Assembly (NCBI GenBank): GCA_018296165.2
Contig: JACKQL020000016.1
Location: forward strand, 682,001 to 746,000
Direction of reading: 5' to 3'
From: Termitomyces sp. T153
Lineage: Eukaryota > Basidiomycota > Agaricomycetes > Agaricales > Lyophyllaceae
DNA: 64,000 nt
Under the pieces are notes generated by a model, which searched no databases, was not told the origin of the DNA, and saw only the letters and a program-made list of their open reading frames with translations. Shown one piece after another: positions 1 to 11,400 of the stretch. Within the stretch, counting starts at the first letter, position 1. The number at the start of each line of letters is the position of its first letter. Position numbers and translations under genes: made by a program.

Positions 1-337
1 CTGAATGGTCCGGATCGGTCAAGAGGCGGGTCTAGAAATTGATACGAGCCCATTATAAAAACAAAAGGACTACTGGGAGCACATACGTTATCATCATATC
101 TGAGAACTACATCCCTCGCTTTCCCGTACTTATCCTTTACCCAAAGTTCGGTCATTGTCGCACCAAAAGATACAAATTTTGCTGTGATAGACCCATCCGG
201 TGCTGATGAGGTGGTCAAATCAAAGGGCTTGGGGGATGGTTAGTCGCTCAAATCAGAGCAACGACCGAGTCGCTCACCCATGATGAAGACAAGCCCAGAG
301 CCAATAAGCTGTTCAATACGACGAGATGCAAAAGCAT
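1..337 (-). CDS. Aldose 1-epimerase (galactose mutarotase-like), N-terminal part, runs off window
   Basis: Minus-strand gene whose first three exons are visible: 278-337, 87-227 and 1-31, the last continuing beyond the window. Introns 228-277 (GTGAGC donor, CTAAC branch point) and 32-86 (GTATGT donor) keep the frame. Exon 1 encodes a hydrophobic leader starting MLLHLVVLNSLLALG, so the protein is probably secreted. Exon 2 carries the typical opening of the aldose 1-epimerase beta-sandwich: ITAKFVSFGATMTELWVKD followed by a DVVLRYDD block; exon 3 continues with TRLLTDPDHS. The family interconverts alpha and beta anomers of aldoses. The catalytic His/Glu residues lie outside the window and cannot be checked. 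The family call is firm; the secreted status is inference from the leader. Confidence 0.8.
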
Positions 338-438
338 GGGTGAAAGGAGATGAGCCCCTCTTTTGACTGACCGTCTTTGAAGTTGCTTCTTTCCCTATTA
401 GCTAACGCGATTATCAGACTCAGCCCCATCTATTTTAG

Positions 439-590
439 TCACTTGACGAAGTGTTCGCTGTTAGCCAATTTCTGGGCAGCAGAGCGGTGGATAAAGTCAG
501 GATTCCCTTTCGCTATCGTTGCATAAATCACCAGACATAGGAAGAGCATCCCCCACACTGTCACAAGTATCCGAACGATTCGCGGAAGTC
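439..590 (-). CDS. Possible last exon of an unrecognised membrane protein
   Basis: A minus-strand open stretch ends at a stop at 439-441. It encodes a strongly hydrophobic segment (ILVTVWGMLFLCLVIYATI) followed by a polar tail ending SEHFVK, as expected for a C-terminal membrane anchor. A possible acceptor AG lies just above position 590, but I could not connect it to an upstream exon: the sequence above it (about 591-650, LIMGRGLLAAVDMKKK) is open only in another frame. It may be a true terminal exon or a gene remnant. Family not recognised. Confidence 0.25.
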
Positions 591-2230
591 CTCAAGCCAA
601 AATTTCTTCTTCATATCGACAGCAGCAAGTAGCCCGCGACCCATGATCAGATCGTATAGAGAAGATTTGGTGTATAAGTCAGAATTGTAGAATTGGTTGT
701 CAAGTAAGTCATATGGGCGACAACCATCTCAACAAACAAAAAAGTGTTTGAATGAGTTGATGTATGTGAAGGTCAGCGAGGGTAGGCTTCATAGTCACTT
801 ACGCCATTTCAAAATTCGAGAACGAGAGACATTACGAGAAGTTCGACATTTGACCCAGTTTGTTCAAGTTTGAGCAAACCGTTGCTCCCCAATGCCTCTG
901 TGAATATTCGAGGGTCCGGCTGGAGCGAAGCCCTCAGGTTACTGGAACAAATCAGTATCGGGGCAAACATTCAGTGAAAATTTTCAACCTGCCAATCGAT
1001 TTCGAATCGGCTGTGCGGGATTCGCCGAAGCGGCTGTGTGAACGCCTGACACGAATCTCTGGCTTCTACGGACCAAGTATATCTGCTATCCTATCACGGA
1101 CCATAAACATCTGCAGCTTCAGTTTCTCTCATGTTCCAACTTAGCCCAGAAGCAGTCATATGAATTTGTCTCGCATGGCCGCTAGTGATCAAGAGACTTG
1201 AAAGTTTTTCATGCAGAGTTCTCTGGACGGCAATGCTCGCACGTTAATGGTTTGAAGTCTTTCCTGGTATGTCTTGAGTAGTCTCTCGCGTTTGATCATC
1301 CCGACATCCGGCCTTGGGCCCCAAGCTTTGGTCTCCGTTTGACGGTTCCGAGGGATATCTTACGAGACGGTTCTTCGGCGATTCTGAACCTGCAATCCTA
1401 CATAATCCTGAGTCGATTCACTGCTGTACTTTACTAGACGGAGGACAAATTTCTGAGACTACGGTTGTCAACAAGCCTGATTAAGTAGATATGCCACGCA
1501 TAGCTGCGATTCGGCTCGCAACGCTGGTGAAATTCTTTGTTAGACCCGAGTCCCTCCCAATGTATGATAATGTCTGTTTTCCTTGGGCCTATAAACTCCT
1601 TTGTCAGCCGTCTACTTATCGATCAAGGATCTCGCGGAACTCTCAGTCGTACCAAACAAGAGGGCCTTTATTCTGAATTCCCTCGTTCTTGCTCTGTCCT
1701 CAACAGCGTCTTAAGGGAAGCCGTCTATCTGTCTTCCACTGTCATCAGTGAGCGAACATCCTCCTTTCTTTCCCCCGTTTGAAAAGTAAAGCCCTACTAT
1801 ACAAATACAACGAGGATGAAATGACGTAATATTCCAGCTGAAAGCTTGGACGGCTGATTGTACAAGAACAAGATAGACATGAAAAAGATTTTCCTGCCAA
1901 TCCAGAATCACGGGTGATTTTGTTCTTCAGGAAAAAAATTTCAGAGTACTAGTATCGCCGCATCTGCTCCTTAGAGCGCTTCGTTCTGTACTTAACCAAC
2001 CTTCTTACTAAACACCACAGCAGAATTACCAATCAATGGTTTTTTTACAGGTCCTGCGAAAATAGACTAAGATATAGAACGGTCAGTTGCAAAGGTGAGC
2101 CGAAGCTCCAGTTTTCTATGGTCACGGTTTTCCTAACAAGTCTTCAAGCAATCTTGATAGAGTTACGATCCTGCAGATAGAGTTCTGATTGCGTAAATTT
2201 TAGCTGCAACCGGTGCTTCCTGTCAAGAAT
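591..2230. other. Intergenic or degenerate stretch without a supportable gene
   Basis: Normal CpG content, unlike the transposon regions. A 94-codon plus-strand ORF at 860-1144 and several overlapping ORFs of 60-80 codons at 1490-1911 show no recognisable domain. Some residues around 870-1000 faintly recall basidiomycete F-box-associated proteins, but not enough for a call. Confidence 0.4.
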
Positions 2231-2232
2231 TC

Positions 2233-2262
2233 ATGAGCCCCGTGGTATTCACGCGGGCTCAT
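2233..2262. repeat. Hairpin (inverted repeat) upstream of the DUF1349 gene
   Basis: ATGAGCCC-CGTG pairs with CACG-(C)-GGGCTCAT around a 5-nt loop GTATT: an 8-bp plus 4-bp stem with one bulged base. It lies about 150 bp upstream of the ATG at 2410. It could be a palindromic protein-binding site or an RNA hairpin in the 5' leader; no function is shown. Confidence 0.5.
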
Positions 2263-2409
2263 GAGCGATTATGCACCTATCATCATCTCATCCGAAACAT
2301 AATGCCCTTTTTTTCGTTAACTATTCTGGACCTCGACCACATGACGTTGCAAGATACTACCTTATAAACCCATTGTTCTTGGAATCGCTTTCTCTCGCTA
2401 TCGCAAACC

Positions 2410-3072
2410 ATGTCGTTGCGTCCTCTCAACACGTCTCAAAAACCACCGACTTTTTTTCCCTTTACATTCTCAATCGCTCCTGATACCGATCTCTGGCTTG
2501 AACCTGCGCCGCTCGATAAACAGTCTCGCTCACTTCCCCTGAACTTCAATAACCAGCCAACATTCTATGTTTCTATACCACTGTCGCGTTTCATCCGAGC
2601 CACTACGACGATATCGTTCATGCCTACAGTTCAATACGGCGGCGACCAAGCGGGGTTGGTGATCTTATATCCAGATGATGAGACCAAATGGATCAAGGGT
2701 GGTCTGGAGTATGCAGATGACATCCTGAAGCAGAGCGTCGTTGTCACAACTGGACAAAATAATGGTGCAGATTGGAGCGTGTCACCGCCTGTGTCTGGTA
2801 CAACCGATAGCACTGGACGTGTGCGTACGGTCGTAGAGTTTGAGCGGGAAGAGGAAGGCACGGGAGCGAGTCTGTTGATAAGGATTGGTGGGGAGGAGGT
2901 GCGAGAGGTTACGTGGGTCTTCGGTGCTTCGCAAGATAGCAATGAAGAGATCTGGATTGGATTTTTTGGGGCGCGACCTGTGAAGCCAGATGTGGCAGGT
3001 ACTTTCGAGGTTCAGGTGGAAGAATGGGATCTAGTTGTAAAGGAACGTTATGGAAAGACAAGGAGACGTTAG
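2410..3072 (+). CDS. DUF1349 family protein (concanavalin A-like fold), 220 aa
   Basis: A single-exon ORF begins MSLRPLNTSQKPPTFFPF and ends at a stop at 3070-3072. The centre carries the DUF1349 signature: QYGGDQAGLVILYPDD followed by WIKGGLEYADD, then a block of beta-strand-like segments and the conserved end (EIWIGFFGARP, then a Glu/Trp-rich strand). Small soluble proteins of this family are found in fungi and bacteria and adopt a lectin/glucanase-like sandwich; their biochemical role is not established. No signal peptide or membrane segment is visible, so it is probably cytosolic. The length fits the family. The ATG is the first one in frame with the conserved region. The gene sits between the hairpin at 2233 and the PLAC8 gene. 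Confidence 0.8.
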   Translation: MSLRPLNTSQKPPTFFPFTFSIAPDTDLWLEPAPLDKQSRSLPLNFNNQPTFYVSIPLSRFIRATTTISFMPTVQYGGDQAGLVILYPDDETKWIKGGLEYADDILKQSVVVTTGQNNGADWSVSPPVSGTTDSTGRVRTVVEFEREEEGTGASLLIRIGGEEVREVTWVFGASQDSNEEIWIGFFGARPVKPDVAGTFEVQVEEWDLVVKERYGKTRRR

Positions 3073-3945
3073 GTCTCATCATCAAGCCAAGGGTCCGAAG
3101 GGGACATGTACACAAAGTATGATACTATATCGAATCACGTTCTGCCGCAGTAGGGGAATTCGATGTGAACAAATCTATGGCGAAAGGGTGAATCCAGTAG
3201 TTTTACAAATTTGTAAAGACAGTTATAATTTTCTTTTGGAGCTAGGAGATTTTTCATCAATTGGTCAAGTTCCGTCGTGGCGCTTCTGTGTTCCAGCCGT
3301 GTCAACTCTCGTATTGTTTACTGATTACTAAATGTGCATGGAAATGATTGCGCCTCCGTCGATGGTCAACTCTTGCTTTGTGACTCTTCTTCTGCGTCTA
3401 TATTACGCGATTCGTTTCTTAGACGACATCGTGGATAAAACTTTGATTATCCCCCCAGTAATTTCATGAGAGGATTTGGCTGATAACCAAAGTACCAGAA
3501 CGGAAACGGGGAATTTGGCCGCCTCTGGGTCATGTGTAGCGCAAACAAATCTGTGGGTTGCAAAAAAGTCGCCTGGTTATCTGGACCCGACTTGGAGGCG
3601 GAGTTTGAAAGCTCCCGGAACCATCATGAACCAAGCAAGAAGTCGGTCATTGCGGTCACTCGTACTTTGAGTAACTTTGTTGCAGCAGCAGTTGCATTTG
3701 CAACTCGTGGTCGCCTTCCAGATGGTCCCTTCTCCACAAATACTATCGCTAACGATGTACAATACAATACACATATCTGAGTTCTGCCAGATGGGCTCCC
3801 TCGAATCAAAATTTTGACGTGATGCATCTGTCCGGCAGTTCTGATGAATCTGATTTCTCTTCCCTGGACTTGTATACTTGAATATAACCTACGGCGATCA
3901 TTTTTCTCAAGCTATTCCTCCTCTCACCACTCAGAAGTCACCGAA
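3073..3945. other. Intergenic region between DUF1349 and PLAC8 genes
   Basis: Contains only short overlapping ORFs in several frames (about 3476-3830) without recognisable motifs. It must hold the 3' end of the DUF1349 transcript and the PLAC8 promoter. No clear TATA box or repeat was seen. Confidence 0.4.
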
Positions 3946-4552
3946 ATGTCTGCTCCTTACGGCCCCAAGCAGCCCATCCTCTACCAGCCTGTCGCATCCC
4001 AGGGCATGGTCGTCAACCCCAAGAACTCGCTCAACAAGCCCGACATTGAGGGCAAGGGCAGAGAATGGAGTTCCGATCTCTGCGCCTGCACCAGCGTTGG
4101 ATCATGTTAGTTCTCGCTGCTTTTGACTCAACATCTCTTGACCACATCTACGCGCAGGCTGTCTGGCATGGTGCTTACCTTGTATCATATACGGCTCTAA
4201 TAGAGAGCGTCTCAGCTACCTCGAACGCAATGGCACGCCCGACCCCGATCACGGAGGCACATGTAACAGTCATTGCTTCGTCTATGGCCTCATCACTGGG
4301 TGTCTCGGTATCGGATGCATCCTTCAGGCAAGTAGATTACCCATGTTCAAGGTTTTTAACTCATCTTTCACTGTACAGATCGGCAATCGTGGCCACATTC
4401 GAAGTCGCTATGGCATCAAGGGAGGAGGTTGCACCGATTGCCTAACCTCTTGTTTCTGTAGTCCCTGTGCGCTCACACAGGAAGAAGCAGAAATCGAATT
4501 GGAGGAGAAGGCCTTGACCCAACAACAAGGCGGCTACTACCAGAAGGCTTAA
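3946..4552 (+). CDS. PLAC8 family cysteine-rich protein, 167 aa, three exons
   Basis: Exons 3946-4105, 4158-4327 and 4379-4552 join in frame. Intron 1 (4106-4157) is GT..AG. Intron 2 (4328-4378) reads GCAAGT..CAG, a GC-AG intron; the alternative GT a few bases on breaks the frame. The protein starts MSAPYGPKQPILYQPVASQG and has the PLAC8 core: EWSSDLCACTS, then CCLAWCLPCIIYG, a second cysteine block CLGIGC, and GNRGHIRSRYGIKG with the closing CTDCLTSCFCSPCALTQEE. Members are membrane-associated cysteine-rich proteins linked in plants and fungi to metal (Cd/Zn) resistance or cell-size control, and in animals to other roles; the substrate here is unknown. Length and cysteine spacing match fungal homologues. 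Confidence 0.88.
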
Positions 4553-5538
4553 CAAATTGCAGTTATGTACGCCCACATCCTTTTATCGGCTTTCTTGTAA
4601 TAAGCTGTCAGCCTCAGTTGTGTATTTTTTTCTGCTCGCCTCTTTCTTTCTTATTGTAATCATATCTTCTTAAGTACGCCAATCAAATGACACGGGTAGA
4701 GTCGTGAACCTCAGATGAAACTCATGGCTTCTGACAGCCAGGCTCGGTACTCGTGTTTAAACCAGGCCGCGCCATGCCCGCTTTGTTGATAGTCGAAGGC
4801 TACATGTCGATTTTTCACCGAGAGTACTCCAAACGACAATACGTCAACAACTTGAAAGAGTGAATAGGCGAACCAATGTACTGGGCTGCATCTATTTTCT
4901 AACAGCTTACTCCCGGGACTGCTTGCATATATCCACCTGGAATAGGGAAAGGTAAGCAGACGATGGAACCAAACATGGGTGGAAGAACACCCTAAATAGA
5001 GGGTCTGATGGCGATGGATCAGCTACAGCCCCTTTCACAAAAGGTAATATATAAAATGAAAAAAAAAAATATCATTAGAAATCTAAGCGAACATACCAAA
5101 GCTTTCGAGGACCACTTTCTGCGAGTCGAACACATAGGATTTTGGAGTTGGGGATGGCGCTCCCGCAAGGAATTAGCATCATGTGGATGCTGAAATGGGT
5201 AATCCTTGATGACCGGAGTACTTGTCTGCCTCGACTCACCTTTGCGGTCACCCTCAGTGCATCCACCAAGCCAGCAACCACGTCTGCCCGACTGCCACAC
5301 CTCAGGCATCTCTTGATGTACATCCAGAGACAAGGTCTTTAGAAAACTAATATCGTTGACATTCAACAATGGAAATTCAATACATGTGTACCAAGTTCTT
5401 GTACTGTTTCATGGGGAAGAGGAGCAGTGAGCGTAGGATTCTCATCTCCTGAACTTTCTTCCGCATTCTCCATCTCATAAAGCGCCTCAATCAAGAAACA
5501 CAGATAATCTCGGTGATTATAATAACGATATTTACAAT
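4553..5538. other. Intergenic region downstream of PLAC8 and of the NRPS-like remnant
   Basis: Convergent 3' ends meet here. Minus-strand ORFs at 5019-5369 and 5363-5566 have no recognisable domain. Nothing else supportable was seen. Confidence 0.35.
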
Positions 5539-7739
5539 CTATTGCATTGCGCCAATGCTCCTCCAATAGGAGACGTATTCCTCGAGGTGCCTTCTATCCA
5601 GCGCTGTACTTTTTACCATGGTTAATGAGTCTGACCGCACAGTGGCCATGCACAGAATCACAGTTCCACAGGACATCATCTCAAAGTCCCGCTCCAAGAA
5701 TGATAGAATTTGTACGCTACATTTCGTTGGTGATCTTCGCCGAGATCGCGAACACGTCCCAGCCATTTCTTGAGGGGGATTAAAGGAAGAGGTTTACCAT
5801 GGCGTTCACCGAGGATATCGGAAAGGTTACTCATGACTCCCTGCCATGATCGTCGTGAAGGGTTCTCCATATGGTAAAACGGTTTCAATCCTTTTGAAAA
5901 TAAAGGTTCCGTGAGAATGTTACTCGCACGATTAACGGGTAGCCAGGAGAGCGACTGCATCAAATTAAGCTCTATGAACAGTTTTAGAAACAGAGTAGAA
6001 AGACTTACCCCTTCGAGCGCTGGGAGCCCGCCCAACTGTTGAGAAGTGCGAACGATGATATGGAAATGTTCAGATTCGTTCCAAGCTCCGGAGCCTTCGG
6101 GCCCGGTCATTTTTCCAATACGAACACTACATCCCTGCATCAACGGTTCGTTGACGCCGGAAGAATTACCATACAGCTCTGAAGCGCTCAAAAGTAAACG
6201 TTCGCAGACCCACTTGGTCTCGCAGTATCCCATTTCGGCACTATTGACTGCGTCAAGGAACGTTTCAGGCACCTCGTACTGTCCCTGCATGTGAAGCGAT
6301 GGATACCAACCGGCCACGGCAATAGATGAAGTAAATAGGATACGAGTCGGTGCGGACCCGACAGCACGTCGGCCGGCGCTGAGCAGTGCGAGACGCACAA
6401 GGTTCGAGGTGCAAAGGAAGCGAGACTGCGGTTGAAGTTTACAGGCCATGCATTATGGATTATATGTGTGGCCCCGAGCAACTAGAAACGATAAGACGGG
6501 AATGAGCTCAACACTTGATATCTACTATCCTAGGTATCACGTACCTCCGGAAAATGATCCTCATCAAGTCCGAAATTATATCTGCTCAGGTCCGCCCCAT
6601 GGAGCACGACCTTGTCCCACGCTTGATTTGACATATATGCGCCACACTTAGACATAAGGTCCATTTGCCGTTGACGTGGTGACGTAGTATCTGTATGAAG
6701 GCGATTGAGACAGATGACTTTTGAAATATCAGGATCGTCTGCTAGGCATGCGAGGAGGAAACACCCGAGGCTCCCAGTGGACCCGGTCAGTAGGACAACT
6801 TTCTTTTGTCCAGCCGCCGGTCGGCGTTTCAATCGTGAAGCGTGCACGTGTGCCGCAAGGCGCTCAAAGCTGCGTAACACGTCGTGATACTTTTGAAACA
6901 TGTCCTCCATTGCCCAAATGCGGTGCTCCTCCCTGGTCTCATGAATCCCGTTTTCGTCCTGCGATCCCGACACGGGACGTGCAACGGCAAGGTATAGTTT
7001 CTCAATGGAAGAATTCCGGAAGCAGAAATCTGTCTCGATGTCTTCAATGAGAATGGGAAGGTCAGGTGTGACGCGGAGCCCATTCAAGATAGCACGTCTA
7101 AGCCGGCTAGCCTGTAAACTATCCATACCAGCTTCGAACAGGTCCATAAATTCAGTGATGTTATTATAGCCGATGATACCGTGTACGAGGCTACGAATAG
7201 AATCAAGCAGGGCGTAGCCACCGTCGTAGAGTGAAGGGAAGGGCAAGGCATTCTGGATGTCAACTTTCTCATAACAGGATTGTATTTCCTTGCCAAATGC
7301 GGCGAGGATAGACTTGCGTGCCATACTACCTTTATCAGTGCGGATAAATGGCCTTGTCGATTCCCGAGTCAATACCACTATCTCGTTCGAAACTTTGCCG
7401 TGCTTATCGGTGAACGAGTTACCTCGTTCAAGGTATGGTTGTATGGAGCTGAGTATGGCAGCACAGGTCTCCGGTTGGTCAATGTCGGCAGAGTCGAAGC
7501 GATTAGCAGAAAGCTCGATCAGAAGTCCAAGGCAGACTTGACCAGCACCAAAAGCTAAAACATCCTTGATGTCAGGATGTTCCAGAACTTTCTGCTCAAG
7601 ATTAGTAGGTCGTACTTTCTCTCCGGTCGAGAGAACTAGTAGGTCATCAGCACGTCCCATGATCCTGTATTGTGTACTATCATGAGGGTTTGCAACGAGA
7701 AGATCCTGGACTTCATAAGGCTTGGACCAGCCAGGCGGG
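5539..7739 (-). pseudogene. NRPS-like adenylate-forming reductase, C-terminal two-thirds (A-domain end, T domain, reductase), disrupted
   Basis: This is the 3' part of an A-T-R gene whose 5' part lies at 17139-17890. From 7735 down it reads PGWSKPYEVQDLLV and IMGRADD (end of the adenylation domain), LSTGEKVRPTNLE, a carrier domain with the intact Ser of GMDSLQASRLR, then an NADP-binding reductase with TGSTGSLGCFLLACLADDP and IHNAWPVNFNRS. Introns 6482-6544 and 5955-6008 are well formed. The reductase shows two frame breaks: just after NFNRSLASF near 6420 (with a few residues of the usual helix missing) and near 5720 before ILSFLERDFEMMSCGTVIL. Such enzymes adenylate a carboxylic acid, hold it on phosphopantetheine and reduce it to an aldehyde. 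The upstream half is separated by the 9.4-kb Plavaka insertion, so the locus is inactive. Confidence 0.85.
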
Positions 7740-7781
7740 CATCAACAAAAGGGCAGTTAAGATATATGGCCAAATATGGCC
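7740..7781 (+). repeat. Left terminal inverted repeat of the Plavaka element
   Basis: Starts CATCAACAAAAGG and contains ATATGGCCAAATATGGCC near its inner end. Paired with 17097-17138 in inverted orientation (29/42 identities, no gaps). Preceded by the GG target duplication at 7738-7739. Confidence 0.8.
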
Positions 7782-7916
7782 TGGGACCTGTTAACTGATA
7801 GAATCAGAATATTAATGTGTTAGATTGTTTTACCAACCTAATGTCAGACTGAGTAAGGTTTGTTATTATTTAACAGAATGAATGTTTCAAATTAATCTAA
7901 AGACTTGTTGATTTTT

Positions 7917-8094
7917 TAAAATAAATGTTATATCATACAGGACTAGAAATTCCTGGTGAATCCCACATTGATTTTAGAAAATAATTATTATATCACACAG
8001 TTCAAAGAATCCCTGGTGAATCCCACATTGATTTTTAGAAATAAGTGTCATATCCCACAGGACCAGGAATCCCAGGTGTATCCCACATTTTTAT
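7917..8094 (+). repeat. Three tandem subterminal repeats, about 61-bp period
   Basis: Units begin near 7917, 7978 and 8039. Each contains a TATATCA/TATCCCACAG stretch followed by CCTGGTGAATCCCACATT (variant CCAGGTGTATCCCACATT in the third). They lie about 180 bp inside the left end. Subterminal repeats of this kind bind transposase in CACTA-type elements; that role here is inference. Confidence 0.7.
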
Positions 8095-8468
8095 GACCTT
8101 ACCAGATGATATCATGATATTCCCACAGTGATATTTTGTGATTCTATCAAAGAATGTTTTCTCATAGTATTTTTTGAAAAGTTAAGGAAGATATTACTGT
8201 TTTTTATATATCATCTTTAAACCATTCTATCTTGTACAAGTATACAAGTTGTAACAATGACTTGAGTATTTTTAAAGAATATCATTTGCATATCATCCTA
8301 CATGGTTATAATATGGCAATATTTGGCAAACCTATCTTTGTCTCATGACAAATTCAAATTATGAGAGGAAGTCAGCATGACTTCAAGCAAGTTTGGTAAC
8401 ATGACTCTTGAATCTTCAGTCATAATGAGGATGATATACAGTGAAACTTTCATTGTTACATTCCTGAT

Positions 8469-11400
8469 TTACAAATCTTCATAACCTAAGGATTCTTCAA
8501 AGTATGTATCCTCATCTTCTTCATCCTCATCTTCATTTGTATCTTCTGCATCATCCTCCTCCTCCTCATCTTCACTCTCCAGTCCACTACTTTCATTGCT
8601 ATCCATAGAAGTGTCTTGAGAGCCTTCAGTATCACTTGTTTCATCTTCACTTGCAGATGTAGCCTGAGTTGTGGAAAATCCTTCTTCAGCATTGTGCTGA
8701 AATAATTGTGTAGCTTCATGTGTAGTGTGATGTCCAATGCCACCTCCAGTAAATTGAACAAAGATGTCTCTGTCAACAAACCTAGAGCTTTTAATAAGTT
8801 ACATGTAAGAAGAAGAATACAACCCACTTACATCCCAACATAATACCTTTCATAGTCTGCATTTGCTTTATTTGTATGTTGACTCATTGATGGTCCCAGC
8901 AAGTCCTGCTGTTGAGGTCCAGTAAAGCATGGAATAAGGTGGACTGCATGCAAGACATCAGCTGGATTGATAAAACCAAAGGCATCATCTCCATCCATGA
9001 AGCCCACTTGATGGCAGTACTCGGCAGCAAATCCAGAGTTTGCATCATAGTCAAGTCCATACCACCAACTCCATAGGAATTCCATTTGCTGAAAGTCTTG
9101 ACCACTCCCTTCAAGCTGTACCATAGGATGAAAATTTTTCAAAATTCTGAAGTACCAGTAAGGATGGGAATCATCATCTGCAAGGACCATTACATCAGAC
9201 TGTCATTGTGGATTGATAGTGTCCTGATCCCACCAATTGTCATAGGTTGTATAGTTGACATGTAAAGTTTTGTGTTCATATATTATACCATCTCTGATAA
9301 TGAGGTTTCCACAGTGGTCATCAGTGATTTCAGTGTTAGAGGGCAAAAAGCATGTCAGAAGGTGATCATTGAGTTTTGATCAAAAGTCCTAATAATTTTA
9401 TAAAATTTGAACATAAATTGATGGACTAATGATTCTCACCTTTACTGCTGGATCATTGGCATGATCTTTTACCCATTTCAACAAATTCAATGCTGCTTAG
9501 TTTTGGAAATGTAGTGATGTTCCTCTGGATCAGTGGGTGGTAACTTTTCATCTTCAACAGTTTCTTGAATAGCATGTTGCATTGCTCTAGCTCATACTCC
9601 ATGTTGCCCATATTGGGCAATCTGTGCTTCAAATTGATCCTTGTTGGTTCAAGCATAAAAGGCCTTGACATGTTTGTGTTCTTGTTCTCCCTACCATGGT
9701 TAAATTAGATCAAGAATGAACAGGTAGTCAACAACTTACAATTTGAGTTGAATATGAATCAGTGGTGCTAAAGTGTTGTATTCAGTAAGGATAATGCACA
9801 ATTGAATGAATCTTTGGAGTATCAATGTAAAGTTTCTCTTTTTATGTGAGGTCTTGCTTGTTTCAGCCTGTGCCTTGGATTTAGATGAGTCCATTTTCCC
9901 TGCTTTTTTTGCTGCTGCAGCTGTCTTTTGTCATGATAATGCTTTGGCCTCTTTAGGTGCCTCTTTTGTATCAAAGTGTGGGCATACTTCAGAGGAAAAA
10001 CACATGGAGGTGTTGAGTAAAACTAGCTGTGAGTCCACACAATATCATGAGAGACCAGTCTGTATGTAGGCGCATTTTTGCAGATGCATGCCAAGCAGCC
10101 ATGACAAATAGCAAGTCCTGAACTTTTCTGTCAATTACTGGGCTTGTTTTGTGAAATAGACCTTCAAAGCATGGACCTGCATTCTGTACAGATAATTATA
10201 AGCCTTGGAAGCTTTTTATATCAATATAAAGCTATACTTGAAGAAGATCTTCAAAGTCTCTTGCTGCAAAGCTGTGCATTGCTGAAACTTCATTGCAAAA
10301 TTTCTGGATAGTTGAGTGTCCAAATGGTAAGATTTGATGGTATCTAGTATATGCTTCAAAGACCCAATCCACTCAGAAAACTGAAAACATACCTATGATC
10401 CAACTCTGCAACAGAGTTGGGACCATATGTATGCAGCATTCAAATCAAATGTTCAAAGACACCTCTCCATACACCAAGTTCAAATTCATGCATAGGATCA
10501 TGGACAAAAAGATCAAAATAGTTGCAGTCATTGGGCAATAGAAGTTGAGAAAAAGCATTCTGATCAAAAATTATAACCCAATTAATATAGGAGGTGAAAA
10601 AACCTTACTTCAATTGGTACCAAAGATTGACCTAATATATGGTCAATTTTCTGTCCTGTAGCAGCAACTCCTTTTTGAAAAATGAGTTTCCTAGCTTTGA
10701 AAATATTGGCAGTATGCTTTCTACTATCAGTTTGGAACTTTTGTGACTAGATCATATCATGAAGTTTTGTCCCAATACATAAGACCTGAGATTTCATAAT
10801 CTGGCATGTTGCACACAGGTATTTGCCCATTTCATTGATGCCAGCCAGAAGTACTCTAAAACAACAGCTTAGAAAGAACCTTGAACAAGACCAGTATATA
10901 TTTTACCTTTCCTTGTAATCTGCAGAATAACAGAAAAAGCGAGGATATAACCTTTGCAAAACCCCATCACCACACTTCACAACAATGCCTTCTTTGTAGA
11001 TTTGCTTGAACTCATCAGTGAGCAAAGATTTCCACACAGCTTGGATCAATTCTCATCTGAGATGAGTTAGAATACCAGGAGTTGGAATTGCATGATAATT
11101 TTCTTGGTACTGATCCTTGACAATGTCAGGTAGCTGTAGTATGAACAAGTTTACTGTGATTTGTTATATTACAAATATAGACACATACTAAAGGAAGATA
11201 GGCAAGGTGATGTGCAGAAAAGCTGTTGACCTTGTTGCAGACATATTTTCAAAGATTTCCAAACCACAGATATAGTGGCCAAAGTGATGCTGTTCCAAAG
11301 TTTGCAAGATGTGTTGAATCAGAGATGAGAGGGAGAACAACTCTTTCAAAATTGCAGCCCTCAACTGGAGTAATAGTTTCTTCAAGTTCCAAAAATGCAT

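Noticed and set aside
1491..1782. Possible rRNA fragment (a stretch reads CTGGTGAAATTCTTTG, like 18S)
   Set aside because: Only that short word matches; the surrounding bases do not continue as 18S rRNA.
6530..7660. 376-codon minus ORF as a complete independent gene
   Set aside because: Its apparent start (the Met of MGRADD) lies inside the adenylation domain. The reading frame continues upstream to the transposon border, and the remaining adenylation motifs are at 17139-17890, so it is an exon of the split reductase gene.
8510..8580. Simple (TCATCC/TCC)n microsatellite
   Set aside because: It is the reverse complement of the Asp/Glu-rich C-terminal tail of the Plavaka transposase, so the repetitiveness follows from coding.
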